A stretch of DNA of 5,235 nucleotides, from contig PMSZ01000196.1 of the NCBI GenBank assembly GCA_003168235.1, forward strand, positions 1 through 5,235. The letters run 5' to 3'. The translations under genes were made by a program, and so were the position numbers. The notes below the pieces were generated by a model. The model was given only the letters and a program-made list of their open reading frames with translations, made no database searches and was not told where the DNA came from. The DNA comes from Acidobacteriaceae bacterium (GTDB lineage: Bacteria > Acidobacteriota > Terriglobia > Terriglobales > Acidobacteriaceae). Numbering within the stretch: position 1 is the first letter of the stretch; every line of letters starts with the position of its first letter. Shown here piece after piece: positions 1 through 4,930 of this stretch.

Positions 1-47
1 GCGTTGACGTAGTAGATCGGGGTTGTGATGTAGAACTTCTTGCTCAT
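1..47 (-). CDS. metG: Methionyl-tRNA synthetase, N-terminal 15 codons (runs off left edge)
   Basis: Only the first 15 codons plus two bases are present. They read MSKKFYITTPIYYVN, the characteristic N-terminus of bacterial methionyl-tRNA synthetase, where the first beta strand (FYITTPIYYVN) leads into the PHIGHAY (HIGH) motif; that motif would lie just beyond the window. The enzyme is a cytoplasmic class I aminoacyl-tRNA synthetase that charges tRNA-Met for initiation and elongation. The ATG at 47-45 is supported by an AAGGA Shine-Dalgarno at 57-53 with a five-base spacer. It lies 72 bp downstream of the DinB-like gene on the same strand, so co-transcription from the peroxiredoxin side is possible. 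Identification rests on a short peptide, but the match to the family N-terminus is distinctive. Confidence 0.86.
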   Translation of the reverse strand, partial: MSKKFYITTPIYYVN

Positions 48-57
48 CTATTTCCTT

Positions 58-83
58 GCCGGCAAAAATTCTCTCGAGCCGGC
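58..83 (-). repeat. Inverted repeat abutting the metG ribosome binding site
   Basis: GCCGGC occurs at 58-63 and again at 78-83. Each copy is itself palindromic, so the two can pair as a 6-bp GC-only stem around a 14-base AT-rich loop. In the metG message the 3' arm ends directly before the AAGGA Shine-Dalgarno. No U-run follows, so it does not look like an intrinsic terminator. A role in metG translation is inference only. Confidence 0.4.
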
Positions 84-119
84 GCGTTTAAGCGCGTAGA
101 CCTCAGGCGGCGCTGATTT

Positions 120-617
120 TCATGCAGCGCCGATCTTATCGAGCTGCGGTGCATTTGATTTTAAATCGCTCACGTCGATTCCGATGTGTTTCAGGTGGTG
201 CAGCATGTGGTCCACGTAATCATCGAAAACGAACTGAAGGGTAAGCGGCTCAGAAGCAGCGACCGTCAGCGTGTGCGACCAGGCAGCATCGGGAATGGCT
301 TCCGCCGCCGCCAGCAGTTGCCGATTGATTGCCTGCCAAGTGTCGATCAACTCGCTCCAGTCGCGCCGCTGGTAGCCGTGGACAGAAACCCAGCGATTCT
401 GCTCATAGCCGGGCATGGCCAGACCATTCTCGGATTGCGCGCGGACGATCCGCTGGTGGTTATTGGCGGCTGAGTCCAGCAGGTGCCCGAGTTCCTCCTT
501 TCGCGACCAGGCTGACGGACTCGGCTTCGTCTCCGCAACTTCGTTGGAAATGCCGCGAAGCCGCGGCGGAACGCGCTGTAACAGATCGCGCAGGACAATA
601 ATGTTGAGCGCCGGCAT
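120..617 (-). CDS. DinB-superfamily (DinB_2-like) putative metal-dependent protein
   Basis: This 165-residue protein has the length and pattern of the DinB/YfiT four-helix-bundle superfamily. The segment from W37 (WSRKEELGHLLDSAANNH) supplies a helix-2 histidine, H45. The C-terminal helix DHMLHHLKHI (136-145) supplies H137 and H141. Together these are the likely His triad that binds a divalent metal. Characterised relatives include thiol-dependent S-transferases that use bacillithiol or mycothiol, and stress-induced proteins; the substrate here cannot be assigned. No signal peptide or membrane segment is seen, so it is probably cytoplasmic. The ATG at 617 is preceded by a perfect AGGAGGA four bases away, which overlaps the stop of the upstream peroxiredoxin gene. 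Expression is therefore probably translationally coupled to that gene. The pairing suggests an oxidative or thiol-stress link, but that is inference. Confidence 0.85.
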   Translation of the reverse strand: MPALNIIVLRDLLQRVPPRLRGISNEVAETKPSPSAWSRKEELGHLLDSAANNHQRIVRAQSENGLAMPGYEQNRWVSVHGYQRRDWSELIDTWQAINRQLLAAAEAIPDAAWSHTLTVAASEPLTLQFVFDDYVDHMLHHLKHIGIDVSDLKSNAPQLDKIGAA

Positions 618-621
618 GAGT

Positions 622-628
622 TCCTCCT
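622..628 (-). promoter_or_regulatory. Shine-Dalgarno of the DinB-like gene overlapping the upstream stop codon
   Basis: On the minus strand the junction reads TAGGAGGAACTCATG. The TAG ends the peroxiredoxin, its last two bases begin the AGGAGGA ribosome binding site, and the ATG starts the DinB-like gene. A ribosome terminating on the first gene would sit on the initiation site of the second, the classic arrangement for translational coupling within one transcript. Confidence 0.85.
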
Positions 629-1160
629 ACTTTTGCAGTTCGGCAAGCGCCGCCAACACCTCGGTGCTGTGCTGATTTGGATTTACGTCGGTGTAAACCT
701 TCACGATCTTGCCCTCGGGATTGATGATGAAGGTGTGCCGCGCGGCCAGCGTCATGTCTTTGTAAGTCATGAGCGAGTCGTAGGTGCTCGACACTTTGTG
801 GTCGGTATCGGCCAAAAGCTTGAAATTTAGTCCTTCTTTGGTGCAAAACTGTTTGTGCGAGTCAGCGGTATCGACGCTGACTCCGAGGATAACGACATTC
901 TTCTGCTGGTACTGCGCCAGGTCGCGCTGAAAGTTGTGTGCCTCGATGGTGCAGCCGCTGGTGAAGTCTTTGGGATAGAAGTAGAGGACGACCCACTTGC
1001 CGCGATAGTCCTTGAGACTGACGGGCGTGCCTTCCTGCGAAGTGAGCGTGAAGTCGGGGGCTATGCTTCCCACAGACGGAGCCGGAGAAGCGAAAGTGAG
1101 GCTTGGGGTTAGTGCGCAAAAAGCTACGCAGAGTGCGATCAAGCTTAAGAGCTTCACCAT
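627..1160 (-). CDS. bcp: Exported Bcp/PrxQ-type peroxiredoxin (thioredoxin-dependent thiol peroxidase)
   Basis: This 177-residue AhpC/TSA-fold protein reduces hydrogen peroxide and organic hydroperoxides through a cysteine thiol. The active-site segment FYPKDFTSGCTIEA (61-74) contains peroxidatic C70 with T67, and R141 is the conserved arginine that activates it. The E. coli Bcp resolving-cysteine position (five after the peroxidatic) is H75 here. Instead C106, in QFCTKEGLNF, lies 36 residues after C70, the spacing of the PrxQ subgroup whose resolving cysteine is in helix alpha-3. An atypical 2-Cys mechanism is inferred. Residues 1-24 form a signal peptide: K3, a hydrophobic core, and TFA before the likely cleavage at S25. 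No lipobox is evident, so the mature enzyme should be periplasmic or secreted, whereas most Bcp proteins are cytoplasmic. AAGGAGAA lies seven to eight bases before the ATG at 1160. Downstream it is coupled to the DinB-like gene; upstream lies larC, 117 bp away. Confidence 0.92.
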   Translation of the reverse strand: MVKLLSLIALCVAFCALTPSLTFASPAPSVGSIAPDFTLTSQEGTPVSLKDYRGKWVVLYFYPKDFTSGCTIEAHNFQRDLAQYQQKNVVILGVSVDTADSHKQFCTKEGLNFKLLADTDHKVSSTYDSLMTYKDMTLAARHTFIINPEGKIVKVYTDVNPNQHSTEVLAALAELQK

Positions 1161-1173
1161 AGATATTCTCCTT

Positions 1174-1215
1174 GTGTTACATCGAACGAGTTATGTCGGA
1201 CGAGTTGTACCGAAC
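1174..1215. repeat. Three-unit 14-bp tandem repeat upstream of the peroxiredoxin gene
   Basis: Three head-to-tail 14-bp units occupy 1174-1187 (GTGTTACATCGAAC), 1188-1201 (GAGTTATGTCGGAC) and 1202-1215 (GAGTTGTACCGAAC), with consensus GWGTTRYRYCGRAC. The next bases (1216-1221, GTTTTT) may be a degenerate start of a fourth unit. The array ends exactly at the AAGGAG Shine-Dalgarno of the peroxiredoxin gene on the minus strand. In that orientation each unit contains a TAAC or CAAC core resembling part of a -10 element. The repeat is read directly from the sequence; whether it is an operator array, part of a 5' leader, or a neutral slippage product cannot be told. Confidence 0.75.
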
Positions 1216-1277
1216 GTTTTTCGCAGCTTCTGAGCTGGTGCCAACACAAAAATAGATGCCTGACAACAAAATCCGGT

Positions 1278-2504
1278 TCAGGCTTTCCGATCGCCGCGAA
1301 GATACTGTTGTACAGCTTCCTGAATCACGGTGCGCAATGGGACATGCTGCGCCTCGGCCAACGCGCGACAGTCTTCGTATTCGGGTGCATAGTTGGAAAC
1401 CGTGCCGTTCATGTTGGCGATCTTGATGCGCACCGGACCCCAGGTCGTAGCGACGGTCTCCCAGCGGCGCGTCAGTACCTGGCGGTATTCTTCGCGCGAG
1501 CGGACGCCCAGGGTTGTGGTTTCGGCAAAGATGAGTTTGGCTAAGCGGTCGGCATCTTCTGTCTTGGCGAGCACAGTGAGTAACGCGCCGGGACGGCTCT
1601 TCTTCATCTGCACCGGAATGCTGAATACATCGAGCGCTCCCTCGGCCAGCAGCCGCTCCATGGCATAGCCAAGCACTTGCGGGCTCAGATCGTCGAGATT
1701 GGCCTCAAGAACGGCGATGCGATCACGCTCCGGAATCTCATTAATCAGCGCCGCATATGGCGGCATATGTGCGGTTTCCGTGACCGGTTCTCCAATGGTC
1801 AGACGCAGCAGGTTGGGGTGATCGGGAAATTCTCGTGTACCCGCGCCATAGCCTGCCCTCTCAACCTTCATTGCAGGAAACGGGGTAAACCGACTGCACA
1901 GTGTCCTGACGATCGCGGCACCCGTGGGCGTAACCAATTCGACTTGCGGGCCCGACGAATAAACAGGCGCATCGCCCAGCAGCTTCAGTGTCGCGGGTGC
2001 GGGTACGGGCAGCGTCCCATGCGCGCACTGAACCGTGCCGCCGCCTACATTCAGCGGCGAGCAGACCCATTCGTCGATGGCTAAAGATTCCGCCCCCACG
2101 GCGGCGCAGACAATATCGACGATAGCATCCACCGCGCCCACTTCGTGAAAGTGGATTTTTTCGATTGACGTATTGTGGATATCGGCTTCGGCCTCGGCCA
2201 AAGCTTCGAATGTCTTGATCGAAACATTTTTTGCATGGCTGCTGATCGCCGCCTTGTCGATGATGTCCCGAATTTCGCGGAGGTGGCGACCGTGCTGGCG
2301 GGTTGCGGACTTTGGGGTGACGACGTTGACTTTGGTGGCTGCGACGCCGCAGCGCTGCACCCGCGAGATCTCCAGGTGCGCGCCGAGATCGAGCGCCGTG
2401 ACCGTATCTTCCAGGAGCCTGGGAGACACTCCGGCATCCACGAGCGCGCCCAGAAACATATCGCCGCTGATACCGGAAAAACAGTCGAGGTAGGCGATGC
2501 GCAT
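1278..2504 (-). CDS. larC: Nickel pincer cofactor biosynthesis protein LarC (UPF0272/DUF111)
   Basis: LarC is the CTP-dependent cyclometallase that inserts nickel into the pyridinium-dithio-mononucleotide precursor, giving the pincer cofactor of LarA-type racemases and epimerases. The protein is full length at 408 residues. It shows the family N-terminus YLDCFSGISGDMFLGAL (5-21), HFHEVGAVDAIVDIV (118-132), PTGAA (193-197), EANLDDLSPQ (267-276), MKKSRPG (300-306), TTLGVR (330-335) and PEYEDCRA (374-381). The LarC1 and LarC2 portions are one uninterrupted frame, unlike Lactobacillus plantarum, where a programmed frameshift joins them. The His-rich stretch often found after the first domain is reduced to H71 and H74. 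The ATG at 2504 is the only usable start: the frame runs back to an in-frame TGA with no ATG, GTG or TTG between. No Shine-Dalgarno is visible. The larA, larB and larE genes are not in this window, so the cofactor's user is unknown. Confidence 0.96.
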   Translation of the reverse strand: MRIAYLDCFSGISGDMFLGALVDAGVSPRLLEDTVTALDLGAHLEISRVQRCGVAATKVNVVTPKSATRQHGRHLREIRDIIDKAAISSHAKNVSIKTFEALAEAEADIHNTSIEKIHFHEVGAVDAIVDIVCAAVGAESLAIDEWVCSPLNVGGGTVQCAHGTLPVPAPATLKLLGDAPVYSSGPQVELVTPTGAAIVRTLCSRFTPFPAMKVERAGYGAGTREFPDHPNLLRLTIGEPVTETAHMPPYAALINEIPERDRIAVLEANLDDLSPQVLGYAMERLLAEGALDVFSIPVQMKKSRPGALLTVLAKTEDADRLAKLIFAETTTLGVRSREEYRQVLTRRWETVATTWGPVRIKIANMNGTVSNYAPEYEDCRALAEAQHVPLRTVIQEAVQQYLRGDRKA

Positions 2505-2512
2505 AAGGAACC

Positions 2513-2616
2513 GTCGTCGGTCGTTAGTCGTCTGCCATTGGCGAGCACTGCCAGCGCCAGTCTGAAGTCAAGCAGATTGCTGTGCTGACGGGTTTTGCGG
2601 GCTAACGACTGACGAC
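2513..2616 (-). promoter_or_regulatory. Candidate structured 5' leader of larC (long-stem junction RNA)
   Basis: The arms at 2513-2527 and 2602-2616 are inverted repeats matching at 14 of 15 positions; the odd pair is A opposite C in the larC transcript. The 74 bases between them contain two further inverted repeats. One is a 7-bp bulged hairpin pairing 2567-2574 with 2583-2589. The other is a 5-bp TGGCG/CGCCA hairpin pairing 2539-2543 with 2555-2559. Together they give a possible three-way junction. The 3' arm ends nine bases before the larC start codon. The element lies downstream of a predicted larC promoter and upstream of the predicted argS start site, so only the larC message should carry it. 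I do not recognise it as a known riboswitch. It could instead be a dispersed genomic hairpin repeat. Confidence 0.45.
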
Positions 2617-2646
2617 CAGCGATTGTTGACTGAGGATCGAACCTTC

Positions 2647-2675
2647 ATGATAGGGAAGGCCGCGGGCTCCGTCAA
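2647..2675 (-). promoter_or_regulatory. Predicted sigma70-type promoter for larC
   Basis: On the minus strand TTGACG (2675-2670) is followed by exactly 17 bases and then TATCAT (2652-2647), each five of six to consensus. Transcription would start near 2640, giving larC a leader of about 136 nt. This is the best promoter-like pair I found in the window. Confidence 0.58.
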
Positions 2676-2690
2676 ACCCGCCGCCCGCGG
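2660..2690. repeat. GC-only inverted repeat between the divergent promoters
   Basis: CCGCGGGC at 2660-2667 and GCCCGCGG at 2683-2690 form a perfect 8-bp inverted repeat with a 15-bp spacer. The spacer contains the predicted larC -35 (2670-2675), and the right arm ends eight bases before the extended -10 facing argS. This would suit an operator shared by the two promoters. No T-run follows directly and no upstream gene reads into it on the plus strand, so a terminator is unlikely. Function is inference. Confidence 0.5.
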
Positions 2691-2697
2691 GGGAGTT

Positions 2698-2706
2698 TGT
2701 TAGAAT
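2698..2706 (+). promoter_or_regulatory. Predicted extended -10 promoter for argS
   Basis: TGTTAGAAT fits the extended -10 pattern TGnTATAAT with one mismatch in the hexamer. No convincing -35 is present at 17 bp, where the sequence is the GC-rich inverted repeat, which fits an extended -10 type promoter. A start near 2713 would leave a leader of about 39 nt before argS. Confidence 0.45.
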
Positions 2707-2740
2707 CAGTTTTCTTTAATCGGCGTTTCTTCAATTAGTT

Positions 2741-2754
2741 AGAGGACATCCTTG
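2741..2754 (+). promoter_or_regulatory. Ribosome binding site fixing a TTG start for argS
   Basis: AGAGGA (2741-2746) lies five bases before TTG at 2752-2754. An in-frame TAG at 2740-2742 excludes any start further upstream. The first downstream residues (YRFLERRLVEHL) already belong to the conserved ArgRS N-terminus, so TTG is the likely initiation codon. Confidence 0.8.
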
Positions 2755-4812
2755 TATCGATTTCTGGAACGGCGACTGGTCGAACATCTGCGGGCGTTTT
2801 TGCTGCGGGCTTACGGCCTGGAGGCTGCGAATATTGTCGTGGAGCAGCCGCCCAAAATTGAATTCGGCGAGTATGCGCTTCCACTCGCTTTTGAACTCGC
2901 CCGCAAGCTGCGCAAGGCTCCGCGGAAGATCGCTGAAGAGGTTGTCGCCGGAGTCGGTACGATTCCTGGATTTGAAAAGTTGGAAGTGGCGGGCGGTGGA
3001 TACATCAACGTCCGCGTGAATCGCGCGGAGGTTGCGTCGGCGCTGATTGCGGATGAGGCTCCGGCGGCGGAGGTTCCGCCGGGTAAAGTGCTGGTCGAAC
3101 ATTCCAGCATCAATCCCAACAAGGCAGCGCACATTGGGCACCTGCGCAACGCCATCCTCGGCGATACGTTTGTTCGGATGTTGCGCTTTGCGGGCAGGGA
3201 AGTCGACGTACAGAACTATATTGACAACACAGGGGCGCAAGTCGCCGACGTGGTGGTTGGGTTTCTGAACATTGAGAAGAAGTCGCGGGCGGAAATTGAG
3301 CTCCTGGCGGCGGCTCCGCGATTTGACTACGTTTGCTGGGACCTTTATGCGCGGGTTTCGCAGTGGTATGAAGAAGACAAGACGAACCTGCAATCGCGAT
3401 CGGCCACGCTGCATGCGATTGAGGAAGGAAACAATGAAACAGCCGCGATCGCGGACCTGATTTCGGTTGCCGTCCTGAAACGCCATCTGGAAACGATGGA
3501 GCGGCTCGACATTGAATATGACTTTTTGCCACGGGAGAGCGAAATTCTGCACCTGCACTTTTGGGATGCGGCATTTGCAAAGCTCAAGGAATCCGGCGTG
3601 CTCACTTTCGAGAACGAAGGCAAGAATAAAGGCTGTTGGGTGATGCGGCGGGCGGGCACGGCAAAATCTGAAACGACGGCGGGTATGGAGGACACAGCGA
3701 ACGGCAACGTGCCGGATAGTATTGCCGAAGAGGACCAGAAAGTTATCGTCCGCTCGAACAGGACGGTCGGCTATGTCGGCAAAGATATCGCTTATCACAT
3801 GTGGAAGTTCGGCTTGCTGGGCCGCGATTTTGGCTACCGGAAGTTCTATCGCTATCCGAATGCGCACGAATGCTGGATTTCGACTATCCACGGAGAAACA
3901 GAGCATCCTCATTTTGGCGACGTGGCTGAGATTTACAACGTGATCGATGCGCGGCAGTCGGAAGCGCAGAACACGGTCATCGAGGCTTTGCGCGGACTGG
4001 GCCACGATGAGGCCGCAGATCGCTACACGCATTTTTCTTATGAGATGGTCGCTCTGACGCCGCGGTGCGCGGCCGAACTTGGCTATCAGCTCAGCGAAGA
4101 AGATAAGTCCCGGTCTTGGATCGAGGTTTCCGGGCGCAAGGGATTTGGGGTCAAGGCGGACGATCTTCTCGATGCGCTGATTGCAGCGGCTCGGACGGAA
4201 GTGGATGCGCGTCATCCTGAGTTGAGCAATGCCGAACGCGCCGATATTTCCACGCAAATCGCGATTGGGGCGCTGCGGTACTTCATGCTGAAGTTCACAA
4301 AACCGTCCGTGATTGCGTTCGACTTCAAAGATGCGCTGAGTTTCGAGGGAGACACCGGTCCCTACGCGCAATATGCAGCGGTGCGGGCATCCAATATTTT
4401 CCGCAAGGGTGGATTCGATCCTGATCGTTTCGTTCGAGAGTCTGACGGAGGCGCGTCCGCGGCTCCGCACGACGGCGCTGCTGGCGGAGACGGTGCAAGT
4501 CGCGTCTCTACGATTGATTTTGCCAAGTTTCTCGGCGGCGAATCTGCCGACGACATCTGGGAGCTTTGGCTGACGGCGGCGAAAACTTCCTATATCGTGG
4601 GGCAATGCATCGCAACCACTGAGCCTGCTTACTTGGCGAAGCACGCCTTTCAACTGGCTCAGCTTTTCAATACCTTCTATCACCGCTATCCAATCCTGAT
4701 CGAAACGGACGAAGACCGAAAGAAGTTCCTGCTTACCACTGCGGCCCTGGTTCGCCGTGAACTCATTCGCGTGCTGGCCATCATGGGGATCGATGTTCCA
4801 CCAGTAATGTAA
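2752..4812 (+). CDS. argS: Arginyl-tRNA synthetase
   Basis: This cytoplasmic class I synthetase charges tRNA-Arg with arginine. An ArgRS N-terminal tRNA-recognition domain covers roughly residues 1-105. It is followed by VEHSSINPNKAAHIGHLRNA (115-134) carrying HIGH at 127-130, the NYIDNTGAQVADVVVGF segment (155-171), and VRSNRTVGYVGKDIAYHMWKF (333-353). The KMSKS-equivalent loop is the diverged SGRKGFGVKADDL (460-472), as in many ArgRS. The DALR anticodon-binding domain covers about 535-686, with FEGDTGPYAQYAAVRA (531-546) and QLFNTFYHRYPIL (637-649). At 686 residues it exceeds the usual 550-600. The excess lies partly in two low-complexity insertions, about 301-327 (between W296 and the catalytic core) and about 563-586 (Gly/Ala/Asp-rich, at the entry to the anticodon domain). 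It starts with TTG. It is divergent from larC, and no clear terminator follows it. Confidence 0.97.
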   Translation: MYRFLERRLVEHLRAFLLRAYGLEAANIVVEQPPKIEFGEYALPLAFELARKLRKAPRKIAEEVVAGVGTIPGFEKLEVAGGGYINVRVNRAEVASALIADEAPAAEVPPGKVLVEHSSINPNKAAHIGHLRNAILGDTFVRMLRFAGREVDVQNYIDNTGAQVADVVVGFLNIEKKSRAEIELLAAAPRFDYVCWDLYARVSQWYEEDKTNLQSRSATLHAIEEGNNETAAIADLISVAVLKRHLETMERLDIEYDFLPRESEILHLHFWDAAFAKLKESGVLTFENEGKNKGCWVMRRAGTAKSETTAGMEDTANGNVPDSIAEEDQKVIVRSNRTVGYVGKDIAYHMWKFGLLGRDFGYRKFYRYPNAHECWISTIHGETEHPHFGDVAEIYNVIDARQSEAQNTVIEALRGLGHDEAADRYTHFSYEMVALTPRCAAELGYQLSEEDKSRSWIEVSGRKGFGVKADDLLDALIAAARTEVDARHPELSNAERADISTQIAIGALRYFMLKFTKPSVIAFDFKDALSFEGDTGPYAQYAAVRASNIFRKGGFDPDRFVRESDGGASAAPHDGAAGGDGASRVSTIDFAKFLGGESADDIWELWLTAAKTSYIVGQCIATTEPAYLAKHAFQLAQLFNTFYHRYPILIETDEDRKKFLLTTAALVRRELIRVLAIMGIDVPPVM

Positions 4813-4851
4813 CCATGGTTTTATATTGCTGGTAGAGATTCCTTACAACTC

Positions 4852-4895
4852 CAGCTGCTCCGAGCTGCATCCCTCTAAATAAGAAAGCTTGCAGC
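4852..4895 (+). repeat. Overlapping short inverted repeats downstream of argS
   Basis: CAGCT at 4852-4856 can pair with AGCTG at 4863-4867. Alternatively GCTGCA at 4864-4869 can pair with TGCAGC at 4890-4895. The two foldings share bases and exclude each other. Neither is followed by a T-run, so this is not a convincing intrinsic terminator. The stretch lies in the leader or promoter region of the next gene. No clear -35/-10 pair was found between 4813 and 4930. Confidence 0.25.
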
Positions 4896-4930
4896 AGTTA
4901 TACGGCGATCGCGCCAAAGGGGTAAGTCCG

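Noticed and set aside
186..846. Several short frames on both strands within the DinB-like and peroxiredoxin genes
   Set aside because: They are out-of-frame shadows of two genes with recognisable motifs and ribosome binding sites.
1211..1223. CGAACGTTTTTCG as a LexA/DinR-type box near a DinB-like gene
   Set aside because: It only half matches the Gram-positive box. The bases belong partly to the 14-bp tandem array, and the DinB superfamily here is not the SOS polymerase.
1224..1237. CAGCT/AGCTG hairpin between larC and the peroxiredoxin as a terminator
   Set aside because: The stem is only 5 bp and in the larC direction it is followed by CGAAAAACG, not a T-run. Read-through from larC is therefore possible.
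2626..2654. TTGACT followed by GATAGG as a plus-strand promoter for argS
   Set aside because: The -35 is good but the -10 matches only three of six and lacks the final T. The extended -10 at 2698-2706 is closer to argS and stronger.
2660..2690. GC hairpin as an intrinsic terminator
   Set aside because: No gene reads into it on the plus strand. On the minus strand it overlaps the predicted larC promoter, and no U-run follows directly.
2731..4683. A 650-codon open frame on the minus strand opposite argS
   Set aside because: It lies antisense to an unmistakable ArgRS. Its translation is Arg-rich with no recognisable domain, and long antisense frames are common opposite GC-rich genes.
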